This document shows, piece by piece, positions 9,334-20,355 of a DNA stretch of 64,000 nucleotides. Numbering within the stretch: the first letter of the stretch is position 1; every line of letters begins with the position of its first letter. Location: positions 136,898,640 to 136,962,639 of the forward strand of contig BTPG01000003.1 of NCBI GenBank assembly GCA_036245525.1, written 5' to 3'. The position numbers were made by a program, and so were the translations under genes. This DNA is from Semisulcospira habei (Eukaryota > Mollusca > Gastropoda > Semisulcospiridae). The notes under the pieces were generated by a model. That model saw only the letters and a list, made by a program, of their open reading frames with translations. It was not told the DNA's origin and did no database searches.

Positions 9334-11892
9334 GCTCTGTCGCTGCGTCCATGATGTCGGCGTCGGCGACGACCGGCGTGGGGGCGGGGGCGGTGGCTGT
9401 GCTGCAGAGTGTGGGTGCGGTCGGCTTCTCTCTCGCTGGGAACACTGTGCTGGCTGGAGTAGGGGCCACGGTTGGAGGACTCCTGTCGAAGTTTGGATTG
9501 CGGTCCAAGAAAGGTATTGAAACAAAGAAGAAAGAAACAAACACTTCGACGCGTGATTTATGCAACGGGGGCAGAGCAAACAAATGAATATCTATGGCCA
9601 GCAAGAGACATGAATTCTCATAAGCCCCTGCGTATGCAGGGGACCCAGGAGAATTTAAGTCTCTTGCAGATGGAACAGGTTGGCCAAAAGGGCCATTCTC
9701 TGAACCAAAAAGCTGAAACTCAGCTTTTGGGAATTTTGAGAATGATGAATTAGCTTGTTTGTTGAAAACTGTTTAACACATTCGAAATGTGCTGCATCCG
9801 AATTCGCAGAATAAGCCGCGTATGCAGCACGTCTCGAATGAGTTCTTTCAACTCGCATGGACAGTAATATGATGAGTGGTCAAGATGACCAGTGACGTGG
9901 GACCCTGTGGGAGCAGGTATATCAGGTGGCTATTCACGTTTTTCACAATTTCCTTTCCTTGATACGTTTTTCACAATTTGCAGCAACAACTTACTTAGTG
10001 GGAGCATTTTACTTGTGTGTAGAAAAAAAAACTTTTTATCTGACAATACAGAAAATCACGATTTTTCTGAGATCTTAGAGCTTTTCACATGTGAAACAAT
10101 GTGACCACTGAAACATTTCGACCAGTGAAACGTCTATTCATATGCGAAACATTTTGGACAGTGAAACAATTAGTTTCACAGATGAAACGATATGAGATCA
10201 TCTCAGATCTTAAAAGTCGTGATTTTCTGTTTAACATTTTCAGTGATGAAAGCACACAAGAGCCTAAATGTTGTGATTTTCTGATTAGTTTTTCCGCAGC
10301 TGTAAAGGGTACACATTACACTACATTACTAGTGGTGTATATGATCGTCTTGTTGCTTGCCTGCGTACTTTTCCATGGGCGGGCGATTGGGTGCCCGATA
10401 GGAGGAGGCAAGGGATCTAACTGTTTGTATGGCAAGCGCTGAGTAATTCCCCTTGGTATGTGTTCCGTTCTGCCAGTGCTAACCCCACCATAGAGGCCTG
10501 ACGATGGTGCTTTAACTATCCGCTGCGCCACCGCGTGCGCGCTACCGCATCTAGCTCTTTTAAGAATCCAAGGGAGGAAACGGGCGACACGCGCACGCGG
10601 CGATGCCGCACTGTGATTCCAGAGCAGTTTTCAACCCTCAAAGCAACCATCCGCCTAAAACCCCGAACTGAACAAACTCAGTAGGTATTTTGCCACAAAT
10701 CTATACCGACCTTGTCCGCCGATCAAAAATGATAGTTTATTATCAAGACTTGTTGTCATTCAAGCATTATTTTAGCAGACGTTCATTTATTAGTTTTTAG
10801 AGTCTGGAAATACGCGTTATGCTCATTTTTCATTGGTTTATGTAAATTAACATATCCAATTAAATTAAAAGAAAAGTACATCTACTGTCGACATCAGCGT
10901 GCACGCAGCAATCTTTAGGTACGTATTTCCCCCAGCCCGAAAAGGTCTACTTTAATGGAGTCTGGTTCAAACACTGCTCAGTTGTCAATTATCTTCTCGA
11001 GTAATTTGCTTCGACTTTAGAGTAAACTCGGCAGAAAACAATGGATGCAAAGCAGTGCAGAGTGGCCTATTTCACGGCACTCTACTAAAGGGTTTAACGT
11101 TGGACTCTAGATGTTGAGAAAGAGGTCCGGGATACTTCCGGACCCAGCTAGAATTTCGCGCGTGTCGTCCGTTTCCCCCATTGTATTTTGAATTGAGCTA
11201 GATGCGGTACCGCAGCGGATTTGCATAAATAGTCAAAGCACCATCGTCAGGCCCCTATGAGCCTCACCTATCTGGTTTGTGAGCAACTATAAAGGGGTTT
11301 ACAGACACGTGAGACCTTCCCAATGCGCAGGAGGCCATCGGGCCGACGTCGGCCGCCGTTGGCCCGCGCGCGGGCCAACGGCGGCCCGATGCCCTTTCAC
11401 GCATTGGGTTTCTTCTTCGAGCCCTTTCTTCCCTCTAAAACGACACTTGCGGTAAACTAAACTAAACAACCCCAAAACAAAGAAACACAGAAACAAACCA
11501 AGGAAACAAACAAACAAACAAACAAACAAACAAACAAACAAACAAACAAACAAACAAACAAACAAACAAACAAACAAACAAACAAGCAAACAAACAAACA
11601 AACAACCCTGCAACAAAGAAATCCAGGAACAAAACAAACAAACGAACAATGAGAACACAAATCCCACACACAACTGCTGAAGGAGATGGAAAGCAGTAGA
11701 CGAAGGCTACCAGTTATGATGATAAAATCTTTGTCGCAGGAAATGATCCGGACAAGAGATCATCTGGAGATGGACCGAATGGAAGCGGCAAACCACCCGC
11801 AGACGGAAACCGCAAAACACCACCCGAAGACAGCAATCCCAAAAGACCACACGGCGGCGGAAACCCCAACACACCACCCAGAGATGGGCAAT
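9334..11892 (+). CDS. IFI27/ISG12-like gene A (exons 9334-9513 and 11740-11892; first exon not found)
   Basis: The first exon shown follows a pyrimidine-rich acceptor ending 9333 and ends at AAAG/GTATTG (9513/9514). It encodes the Gly/Ala-rich hydrophobic core seen in the IFI6/IFI27 family: an AASMMS motif, then GVGAGAVAVLQSVGA and a second hydrophobic segment ending GLLSKFG. That family (Pfam IFI6-like) comprises small membrane proteins of mitochondria or ER, linked to interferon responses and apoptosis in vertebrates. The second exon starts after TTTGTCGCAG (11740) and joins in phase 1. It encodes a hydrophilic tail rich in Gly, Pro, Asn and Asp with four PP motifs (KPPADG, TPPEDS, TPPRDG) and a TAA at 11890-11892. 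The upstream hydrophobic exon seen in gene B is missing here and may be in the N gap. The 2.2 kb intron carries palindromic repeats and a TIR element. If the 9513 donor were skipped, reading would stop at 9587. Confidence 0.75.
9602..9667. repeat. Hairpin repeat, CAAGAGAC family, copy 1
   Basis: A near-perfect stem-loop: arms CAAGAGAC...AATTCTC...GCCCCTGCG pair with GCAGGGG...GAGAATT...GTCTCTTG. Related copies are at 11940-11995 (partial), 15299-15362, 60252-60290 (partial) and 61496-61559. Confidence 0.8.
10048..10230. repeat. Inverted-repeat element with an internal GAAAC series
   Basis: ACAGAAAATCACGA...CTGAGATCTTA at the left is mirrored by GAT...CAGATCTTAAAAG, TCGTGATTTTCTGT at the right. 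Between them the heptamer-like GTGAAAC (with CTGAAAC, GCGAAAC, GATGAAAC variants) recurs about every 17-20 bp from 10090 to 10190. It looks like a foldback MITE in the intron of IFI27-like gene A. Confidence 0.6.
10490..11258. mobile_element. Non-autonomous TIR element, copy A (~769 bp)
   Basis: The ends are inverted repeats: ATAGRGGCCTGACGATGGTG, GCTTTRACTAT, CCGCTGCG and CCGCATCTAGCTC at the left, with the complement at 11195-11258. The body is near-collinear with 35366-36130. No coding potential. The TIR contains GGTGGCGCAGCGG-like sequence that resembles a tRNA A box, seen more fully in the other copy. Confidence 0.8.
11319..11408. repeat. GC-rich palindrome, GGCCGACGTCGGC family, copy 1
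   Basis: Ends CCCAATGCGC and GCATTGGG. The stem includes GCCATCGGGCCGACG and CGCCGTTGGCCCGCGC with their complements. Related copies: 35178-35292, 37018-37122, 59451-59553, and a half copy at 20360-20384. Confidence 0.85.
11505..11604. repeat. (AAAC)n microsatellite
   Basis: About 25 tandem AAAC units within the intron of IFI27-like gene A. The antisense Cys/Leu/Phe/Val ORFs over it are artefacts. Confidence 0.95.
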
Positions 11893-11939
11893 AAAGTTGT
11901 CTGAATCCGAATTCCAATATGCGCTCCTCTAAGTCGCTC

Positions 11940-11995
11940 AAGGGATCTAGATTTTCATGAGCCCCTGCGACTACAGTCCAGAATCTATCTCTTGC
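11940..11995. repeat. Partial CAAGAGAC-family hairpin
   Basis: Contains CATGAGCCCCTGCGACT and ATCTCTTGCACATGG. The arms are decayed relative to the copies at 9602 and 61496. It lies about 50 bp beyond the stop codon of IFI27-like gene A. Confidence 0.55.
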
Positions 11996-12119
11996 ACATG
12001 GAGGAGTTTGCGTGAATTTAATGTAAAATGCAATGGTTATGAACTGATTTCATTGAGTTTCATCGATATTATTTAATATGATCGTTGATGTTGCAATGTC
12101 TCAACCAGGGGCGGATCTG

Positions 12120-12150
<31 letters not shown>

Positions 12151-13368
12151 GGGGGGGGGGTCCAGGGGTTCCGGCCACCTGCCGATACACCCAAAAACCC
12201 AGAATGCTTGAAAATGTTATAACAAAGTCCCTTTTGGGGGGTTCTGGACCTCCACAACCCCCCCCCCCTTTAATATTTCGGCGAGTAGTGAGTATCTCCC
12301 CCCCCCCCTCCCCCGGAAGAATAAGGTGTAGCGGCGTCGGGGGAACTTTTGTGACAGGTTGAAGGTACCAAACAAAACGTTGGTTGGACCCCCCCCCCCC
12401 CCCTCTCCTCCGGGTAAATAATCCTCGCAACGTTGAAACACAAAGAACTAGACGCGAAAACACAACTGAGAGGGCTTAATGCTGAGAGTGAGAGATGATG
12501 AAAAACGATTAAAGACTAACTGCCAGCTTTGAAAGACAGAGGGCTAGATAGATGCATTGAGCTTTGGAGAAAAGGTACATTTTAAAATTGCTATTAAATG
12601 GTGGTAGAGATGGAGACTACCGCAAGGAGAGAGGAAGGACATTCCACTTCGATGGCCCAGTTACGGGCGTTAGGCTAGTTGGTTAGTTAGTTCAGGGTTT
12701 AACGTCCACGGCACCGGAGTGATAATGGACGGCCCTCGCCAGCGGGTTATGGGCGACAGGTACAGCTATTACCTGTGGAGTCGATCTGAACACTGATCAG
12801 TTCAGGTGCACTGCAGTGTGCCATTTTGATTTACCAAGACCACTTAACGGACATGATATATAGAGCAAGCCCGTCTTTTTGCCTGAACCACGTGTCAATA
12901 AAACTGAACTACACTGAATTAGACTGAACTACGTGTCAATAAAACTACTGCTCGATACCATGCACCGACACGTAATGCTAGCGGTCATAGTGCTGTAGAC
13001 AGGCAGTTCTCGTGAATACGTAGTGCTAGCGATACGCATCCCACAGAAACATACGTATTCACGGACCACGTTTTACAAATCGCCACATAATCTCAATTAG
13101 ATTTTTTTTTATTATTACAGGTTACATTCAACAAGGTTTAACAAGAAATCATCATAATCACAATATAATTCTCTGAAAATGCGTGACAAATCGAGGTATA
13201 TAGGGAATCCAAATCACATCACATTGAACTTGATTAAAATGCAGTTTGTTCCATGGTTGAATTCTCTTACTCCAGTATCAAAGTCACAAAGTGTAATCTC
13301 TTAAAAAATAAATAACGCAAATACATGTATACATACAATATGCACAAGGTTGGGAAGGAAAATGTGCC
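11996..13368. other. Non-coding stretch with homopolymers and an isolated hAT-like end
   Basis: No exon is seen. CAGGGGCGGATCTGG at 12108 resembles the hAT-type end also found at 33221 and 33491, followed by (TG)n and poly-G/poly-C runs to about 12405. Around 12675 GTTTAACGTCCACGGC-like sequence resembles an I-type LINE 3' end. A short hairpin with CGTGAATACGTA and its complement lies at 13011-13066. Confidence 0.4.
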
Positions 13369-13463
13369 GATCTGTGATTTTGGACCTAACGGTCCAGAGA
13401 TTTGAGGTCCGAAAAGCTCAGAGCAGCACACAGATTGAATTTCGACCGGTAGATCGATACTAC

Positions 13464-13561
13464 ACTGACGAGCAAAACAAATGCGACATCATTTGAATCA
13501 TCGGAAACACTGGAGTGTTTCCGCTGACTCCAATGGAGTCGCGTTTCTTTTGCTGGTCAGT
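13464..13561. repeat. 98 bp hairpin, ACTGACNAGCAAAA family
   Basis: Near-perfect palindrome: ACTGACGAGCAAAA and GGAAACACT on the left pair with AGTGTTTCC and TTTTGCTGGTCAGT on the right. Only this copy is noticed in the window. Confidence 0.7.
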
Positions 13562-13987
13562 ATACTAATCAAAACTACATGTGGGCTGGTATCCGATTTT
13601 GGACCTTATGGCTTCAGGCCGTAAGATCCAAAATCACAGGCCAGCACACATAATCATACGGTTCTCGCCCCAGCCCAGCGCCATCAAGAATCAATTCCGA
13701 TTGCCGCACATGACATACAAGTTGCGACTGAACTGACCATATAACACGTAATTATGACTAGCACACTAACACGTTGCGTTTCTTGGTTTGTTCCGCGCGC
13801 GCGCTCGTGTGTGTGTGTGTGTGTGTGTGTACAATTTGTGACACACACAAAATGCTGCACGGCGGTGCATTTCACGTCGGACACTACGTTGTTTTTCTTG
13901 TGATTTCGTCTGGCATGAAAATACTCCACAGCCATAGAGACGAACACATTTTCTTTTCACTTTCAACGCCAAATGCGGGAGAAGGAT

Positions 13988-14082
13988 CGACCGTGCTAGC
14001 TCAAGGGTGATGCCTGCTCAACTTCGCGCCTCTAGGCGCCAAGCTGAACAGGCATCACCCTCCTGCTTGCACGGTCGATTAA
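13988..14082. repeat. 95 bp hairpin related to the TTAACCC-bounded MITE family
   Basis: The arms ATCGACCGTGC and AGGGTGATGCCTG have full complements at 14051-14082, around an inner GCGCCT...AGGCGC stem. It is followed at 14083 by TTAACCCATTCAGCCC and a half copy containing TCGACCATGATAA and TTCAAGGG. The same modules occur in the complete element at 59998-60210. Confidence 0.75.
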
Positions 14083-14903
14083 CCCATTCAGCCCTGACGC
14101 ACTACAGCAGGAGGTCGACCATGATAACTGATTCAAGGGTGTGCGTGTTGGCTTGATGTGATTCGGCATTCCCCATGGTTCAGGGGTATCAGATCCCGAA
14201 TGAAACGACCGTAGACTACCATGGAATATGACACACATGGCACAAGCAGACTGTTCTGCGGGAATGACAGGCTTAAATACGGACAACTTGAGCAAGAGTC
14301 AGTAACTTCCACAACAGATTTTTCAAACGTGGATTTCGCCACCAAAGATGGGCTGCGATTTTGGACATTCCGGTTCGAAGCCGTAAGGACCAAAATCAAA
14401 GACCAGTACTGATGCAGATCACTGTCATGAATGTGCCACCATGGTACTGTCTCCCACAAACATACTGTTTTATCTGAAGCCAAAGAGTCCGTCTCTGTGA
14501 TCATTTTTGTGTTTGACTTTCATATTGTCTTTATTTGCGTACTGTTCTGTGATTTTGGATCCTACTGCTTTTAGCCGTAAGGCGCAAAATCACAGATCAG
14601 CACACACCTTTTACTTAACCGTTTTCTCAGTGATTGGGTCTTGCGTTTTTCAGTCTATTGTCACACATCATGTTTCCAGCACAGTCCAGCTCCCACGCCT
14701 TACAAGTGTTGTCACCTCATTCACGCACACGCATCTCGGCAAACACACGGAGTCAGTCTCACTTCATAAATTTGTACGCTCCGCCACCAAAGCGCGTCAG
14801 CTCATAAGAGGACAAATTATCTGGACGTGGACGCTGCGGGCACCTTGGGGTGGAGACTTGTAGCGTTTGACCCGTGTACGCTCCGCCACGAAAGTGCTTC
14901 AGC

Positions 14904-16061
14904 TCATATGAAGACGGCATCCATGGACCGAGACTTGGCCGGCACCTTGCGGTGGAGAATGTTGCGTTTGACTCGTCTGGGTGAGCGAGAGAGGCCCGAG
15001 TCTGGTCTGTCCTCGACCCGAGGGTCCTTGTTCTCCTTGAAAGAGTTCTGCCGGCTGGACTGCCTCTCCGCGAACTTCTCTTTCACCTCGCGGAGCTGGT
15101 GCAGCCACGTCACCTGAAGAAAAGAACAGTACGCCTTTACAAGCACGCGCAAACTGCAGTTTTAATTAAGACTGGCCTAAAAATAGACATTAACCCCCTT
15201 CACAGCCAGTGGACGCAAAATATGTCTTTGGAAGCACGGCAAATTCAACAACCCCATAATCCCATCAAACCAAGGTACACGGATATGGACAGGGTCAGCA
15301 AGAGGTAAACAACCTCATGAGCCCCCGCGGATGTGGGGGCTCATGAGGTTCTTTGCCTCTTGCAGTTGGGTGGTGTTGGCATTTTTCCGGCAGTGATGGG
15401 GTCAAAAGTTACCTGGAAGTCGGAAGTAAGTTTTCATAGAACAACTTTGGAGCATGCGTGTACAGGGACTGACCTTGGCCGACACGCTGGGCATCTGTAA
15501 TGTGAACACGCCGATGACCTGCTGGTAGCGACTGATGTGAACCAACACTATGACGTTCTTCAGACCGTTAGCTGAAAACAAACAACAGAATGTACACACA
15601 CCGAGGAAAATTACTCCGGCAGCGCTCGACTAGCGAACAGTTAGATCCCGTGACCCCTTCCTTACAAAACAAAAGTATGGCACTACGATGTCGAGATTGT
15701 AAATACCAATGAAAATTCAACTCCAGATTTCAATGCTGTCTCAAAGGTGTACGCACAACCGTCGAAATACAGGAAAATATTTAAACGTTTCAGGCTTCAC
15801 GTCTGTCCACCACGGAAGTTATTACAAAAGAGGGGACACCGACATTATGACTCGTGGGTACTGCGATATACTGAGGTATGATCCGGCGTAAGAGGAGGTT
15901 ACCCTGGAGGTTACGTAAGATCGTAAGAGGAGGTCACCCTGGAGGTTGTGCACAGCATACCTGAAGCATCTGTCAGTGCGATGTCGTGGAGCGTGAAGCG
16001 GTCCATAGCCAGAGGTTGACGCAGAACGAGACTTGGCGCCCAAATCACTGCCCTGCTTCTG
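14904..16061 (-). CDS. PH-domain-like gene, three C-terminal exons (16061-15961, 15571-15474, 15113-14904)
   Basis: Three minus-strand exons have good acceptors (TTCCAG, TTTTCAG, TCTTCAG), donors (GTATGC, GTCAGT) and matching phases (1, then 0). Exon one encodes ...APSLVLRQPLAMDRFTLHDI, exon two an alternating hydrophobic strand run (NVIVLVHISRYQQVIGVFTL), exon three VTWLHQLREVKEKF and a basic, Ser-rich tail with TGA at 14904. Beta strands followed by a helix with an invariant Trp are what the C-terminal half of a pleckstrin-homology domain looks like; a RhoGEF (Dbl-PH) protein is the leading guess, unproven. PH domains bind phosphoinositides or proteins at membranes. Upstream exons are not identified with confidence: a LINE fills much of the neighbouring intron. 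A ~105 bp near-copy of the last coding segment lies at 14775-14870, just past the stop. Confidence 0.6.
15188..15405. mobile_element. TTAACCC-bounded MITE carrying a CAAGAGAC hairpin
   Basis: Left end TTAACCCCCTTCACAGCC and right end GGCAGTGATGGGGTCAA are inverted. The internal stem-loop at 15299-15362 pairs CAAGAGG...CCTCATGAGCCCCCGCG with its complement. Ends of the form TTAA-CCC...GGG-TTAA are what piggyBac insertions leave, but the assignment is inferred. It lies in the intron before the last exon of the PH-domain gene. Confidence 0.6.
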
Positions 16062-16424
16062 CTGGAACAACATAGAGTTGTTTGTGTGTCAAAACGTTCA
16101 GCCCCAGGTGGACATTTTCAATGGCAGAGCAGTCCACTGACGAATCCCGGCCAAAAAGTGTCTCAAGCGTGTAAAAGAAGAAAATCAAAACAAAGATAAG
16201 GACAGAAAGGACAAGTACAACACAATTGTGCTGTTAATCCACCCCTTTTTGTTTCTGGAAATTGTCGACAGTTTAATCCCCATGTCCTTGCAGCCACCGA
16301 ACTGTAAACCGTACCGGCGGATGCATGCACACAGGGGTAAAATAGTTCGTTACGAATTTGCCGTAGTTTGTGATACGTGCTGGACGCTTTCGTGACACGT
16401 AATTCCTGAATAGCGAAGAGAGAG

Positions 16425-16910
16425 ATGATGATGATGATGAAACTTTATTACATAACGGTATAAGTTTTGACAGATACAAATACGTCATTTTTCAAACTTG
16501 CCGTTTCTAACGTACTACAACATGAAATATAATGAAGACAAACAAAAAAATATTTAACGCAAACAAAAAACATAACTAAATAAGTACAGACACACGCAGT
16601 ACAGAAAATGATACTACTAAGGTAGCAATAAACAAATACAAAAAAAGGAAGTAACACTCCTCAGCACAAATTACATAGGAGAAAAATCATAGCACAGCAA
16701 AAACAAGCACAAAGTACCAAGAATCAAACATACATACACACACCTTTACAGCCGTGTAAATGCACGCACTAACATATATACATTTACATAACCTTTCATC
16801 AGAATGACAGGATAAAAATAATATATCTAAGCAGTTTCCATCAGGTATATGTGTAGTTTTGTTTTAAAGGAGGAAAGGTGGGTTAGTGTTTTTAAATGTT
16901 GAGGAAGTGA
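16425..16910 (-). mobile_element. LINE 3'-end fragment (CR1-like), upstream member of a tandem pair
   Basis: On the minus strand a short C-terminal coding tail (HLKTLTHLSSFKTKL, stop near 16830) is followed by an A/T-rich 3' UTR and ends in a (CAT)n tail at 16425-16440. The end structure matches the neighbouring LINE at 16925, so two 3' ends are stacked head to tail. Confidence 0.55.
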
Positions 16911-16924
16911 GAGAGAGAGAGAGA

Positions 16925-17129
16925 TGATGATGATGATGATGAAACGTTTTATTGACAGGATAAAGTTTAGGCGAAACGCCTCTCTTACAAACTGTCCTGT
17001 TAGAAAAGAAATATTAACAGCAAAGAGTAAGAAACACAATAACACAATAAATCGAAACATGAAGAAATAAACTGGAAAAAAGCAATGCAAATAATGCGCA
17101 CACATATCAATAATAGTGAACAATAATTG

Positions 17130-17219
<90 letters not shown>

Positions 17220-19379
17220 AGTAGTCCGTTCAGGTAGTAAGTTACTGTAACAAGATGTTATATAAATGAGTTTTGAAGGTTCTAGAATTAGAAATAGATT
17301 TAATTTGGGGTGGTAGTTTGTTCCAGGCTTTGGCACCTGAGAACGAAAGGCTGGTTTTATATATATCGAGCCTGTCCCTTGGTAGCTGTAACAAACTGTT
17401 CCTCGTGTTTTGTCTTTGACTATCCAAAAATAACATACGAAGGTAAGATGGGGTTTTATGGTGAAGAATTTTATGCATAAGTATGCATCGATTAAATGTG
17501 AACTGTTTGTTTAGGTTTAGCAGTCGGATGGTTCTAAACTTTTCGTCGGTGGGAGAGGGACCAGGCACAGTTAACTTTACCCCTCGACGGTACAATGAGT
17601 TAAGTTTCTTTAAATGTACGTCACTGCATCCATCCCAGATAGTGGAGCAGTAATCACAGTGTGTCTTAATATGGGCATGGAGAAAGAGTCTTCTAGTGTC
17701 AGTGTTAACTATTTGACTTAGTTTTGATAGCAGGAATAGATTTTTAGATATTGTTTTGCAGGTGTTTTCGATATGTGGTTCCCAGCTGAGCTGGTTATCT
17801 ACTGTGACTCCAAGCAAACGGTGTTTTGTAACTTGATCAAGGGGCTCAGAGTTCAGGTATAATGTTAAGGGCAGGAGACCACGTTGATGTTTTTGGCGTG
17901 AAGTAATTAACATACTCTTTGTCTTTTGGACACTAATTATCATATGATTATGTTGGCACCAGCTTGAAAACTCTTCAAGACTTTGCTGGAGAACTTCGTT
18001 TATTTTTGGCAATTCGCTGTTTGATGTATGTATGGTAGTGTCATCAGCAAATAAGTCACATGTTGCATCGGGATGTGAGATAGAGAATGGTAAATCATTG
18101 ATAAATATGTTGAATAACAATGGGCCCAAAATTGACCCCTGAGGAACACCACACGTTACTAAACCTTCACTCGAGTAATTACCATGAAGCAAAACTTTCT
18201 GTCTTCTGTCACTTAGATAGGATGATATCAGATGTACGGTATTGGAGTCGATGTGATACATCGGTAATTTCTTTTTAATAAGATAGAGTGGTTGACTAAA
18301 TCAAAAGCTTTTTTAAGGTCAAGAAAAACTGCACCTGATAACTGAGAATTATTAATGGCTGTAAGCCATTTATCAATGATATGTATAAGGGCAGTTTGGC
18401 AAGAGTGTTGCGGGCGAAACCCAGACTGCATTTTACTGAGTAGACAGTTCTGTTCTAGAAAATTTTGCAGATGTGTATGGATATGTTTTTCAATAGGTTT
18501 TGAGATAACTGGTAGAATGGAGATAGGTCTATAATCATTCAATGAGTTTAAGTTTTTGCTTTTGGGAAGGGGAATGACCTTAGCTGTTTTTAAATCATCA
18601 GGGAAAATATTTCTTTGAATAGAAAGATTGTAAATGAACGTTAGAGACTCAACTATGTAGGGCAGAGCTATTTTAAGAATTTCGCAACTGATGCCATCTG
18701 AACCACATGACCTCTTTTTCATATTAGATATATATTTACCCACGTCAAAAACGGTCATTGGGGGGAGTGAGAAAACACAACCAGCAGTATTGTTACTGTG
18801 AAATCGTAGTTGCTCAGAACATTGGTATTTCGCAGGATCATTTGTATTAGTGCGTGCTAAAGTCTCAGCTATGCTAAGAAAGTGGGTATTGAAGGTATCT
18901 GCAGTGAGCTCAGGTGCAATGTTCATGTCTCTGTGATTGTGACCTTTAGTAAACAGAGCGCAGGTCCTTGCCGTCTGCAATGATCTGTTCAGCATGTTGT
19001 CTTTGAGCTTTTCGGACTAAAGATTTGACAAAATTTCTTTGTTTTTTATAGTCAACAAATTTCTTTTCTTTCTTAAGTGTATCTCTGAGTTGCATGGCTG
19101 CTTTTATTTCTCCAGTTAGTCATTCAGGAATTGTGGGATGCTTGACACGTTTTGTTCGCACTGGGGCATGTTTATCTAGAACACCGAGGAACAGTTCATA
19201 CCAGCGGGTGAGGGCTTCATTTGGGTCATTGTAATTTAACACATCATTAAATGGGGTATTGGATAAGTCATAGAGAAAGGCATTCTGGTTAAATGTTTTT
19301 AAAGACCTGTAAATAATAGTAGTATGCCCTGTGCAAGATTTCTTAGCTAATTTGGCAGACAGCGAGAAAGATACTGGGA

Positions 19380-19380
<1 letters not shown>
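16925..19380 (-). mobile_element. CR1/Jockey-superfamily LINE, 5'-truncated, RT frameshifted
   Basis: The reverse transcriptase reads from 18995 to 17242 with one frame break at about 18240-18260. It shows RPISILPVISKPIEK, GFRPQHSCQTAL, AVFLDLKKAFD, GVPQGSILGPLLF and the catalytic FADD box (near 18045), then the C-terminal thumb and a tail ending at LQ. The 3' end is a (CAT)n tail next to (GA)n at 16912-16937. (TA)n and (CA)n microsatellites interrupt the 3' UTR (17130-17220). The 5' side to about 19340 carries linker sequence only; no endonuclease is seen, so it is truncated. A closely similar 3' segment lies at 58480-59190 in the intron of IFI27-like gene B. Confidence 0.8.
17242..18995 (-). 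pseudogene. LINE reverse transcriptase ORF (FADD), one frameshift
   Basis: About 255 residues of fingers/palm are followed by about 339 residues of palm/thumb in a second frame. The YXDD-type box is FADD as in many CR1-clade RTs. Only the shift at about 18250 and the missing N-terminus prevent a full product. Confidence 0.8.

Positions 19381-19382
<2 letters not shown>

Positions 19383-19430
<48 letters not shown>
19383..19430. repeat. (GA)n microsatellite
   Basis: About 24 GA units between the truncated 5' end of the LINE and a possible minus-strand exon. Confidence 0.9.
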
Positions 19431-19433
<3 letters not shown>

Positions 19434-19435
19434 AC

Positions 19436-19515
19436 CTTTCGAGGAGTTTTCTTGATTTTCATTATCAACTGGTCGTCGAACAAGAACACGTGAACGTCGA
19501 TTGGCTTTGGAGATT
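19436..19515 (-). CDS. Possible internal exon, 80 bp, gene unknown
   Basis: The minus strand has an acceptor CGTTTCAG and a donor AAAG/GTACTT enclosing an open segment ISKANRRSRVLVRRPVDNEN... of about 26 residues. It lies upstream of the PH-domain exons on the same strand, but its end phase (1) does not fit the first PH exon, so another exon would be needed, or it belongs to another gene or is chance. Confidence 0.3.
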
Positions 19516-20299
19516 CTGAAACGAACAGGAAGGAGCCATTGTGAAATCAAATCCAGACCACAAAACGGCGACTGTCCAGCGCGTAAAATGCAAAGAAATT
19601 TCCAAGAAAGAAACGAGTTTAGAATGGATAAATACAACACAATTATTAAATTTTAAACAGTGATGCACATCAAGTCACGTAACATTTACCGGTGCGTGAC
19701 TTGGATGCCTCCATTAATGAATTTGGGCAAAGAAGGAAAACTGACATGACACTTGTTAACTACGTTTATCAGAGTAGCGATTCGAGGGAGACAGCCAGCG
19801 TGGAATAAACATATCATCAAAGGAAATACAGTATTGTACGCCGTAGAAGCTAATGGATGACTCAAAAGTGAATAATCGGACAATTTTCCAAGAACCGTTC
19901 ATTTAGTGGGAGAAGTGCGAGTTTCGACCTCCGTCGCAGATCTCCTAGAAATAAACGTCTCATGAACACTTTTCCAATAATTTACTCCAGAACCATCATC
20001 AAGTTTCCATAAATATATCATCACCCGCGTTAGCGGCCCTTCGTGCAGGAGTTGTCTCTTTGTACACGAGAGTAGTCTCTCACACGGCTGTTTGCTCAAT
20101 GTTGCCTTCAGACACTGCCACAAACAAGAACATAGCTGAAACATGCATTCTACACAATGTAGAAATGATTGCCGTGTACATTCTAAATTGTATCTTTGAC
20201 TTTGTGGTTTTATACAGTAGTCTATCTTTAGTCATACTCTGCATACTTACATTCAACCCATTCACTGTGGATAAACCAAAAGAACAAAAGGAAATAGAA

Positions 20300-20305
<6 letters not shown>
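19516..20305. other. Intergenic or intronic stretch, no feature recognised
   Basis: No domain-bearing ORF. Several short antisense ORFs lack recognisable content. Confidence 0.4.

Positions 20306-20355
<50 letters not shown>

Larger units (their letters stand above)
13369..14603. repeat. Cluster of four GATTTTGGACC hairpins
   Basis: Copies at 13369-13431, 13583-13647, 14350-14409 and 14543-14603. Each has GATTTTGGAYC, then TTACGGC-type inner arms, and the complement GCCGTAAG, CCAAAATCACAG. Outer flanks such as GGCCAGCACACA / GATCAGCACACA are shared. Four copies within 1.25 kb with different loops argue for repeated insertion or local duplication of a ~60 bp foldback element. Confidence 0.8.

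Noticed and set aside
9233..9604. Minus-strand ORFs opposite the IFI27-like exon
   Set aside because: Shadow frames of a GC-rich exon; Pro/Ala/Thr-rich with no domain, while the plus strand has matching splice sites and family motifs.
10085..10200. CRISPR-like spaced GTGAAAC repeats
   Set aside because: Repeats are only 6-7 bp, spacing is short and the context is a eukaryotic intron with flanking inverted repeats.
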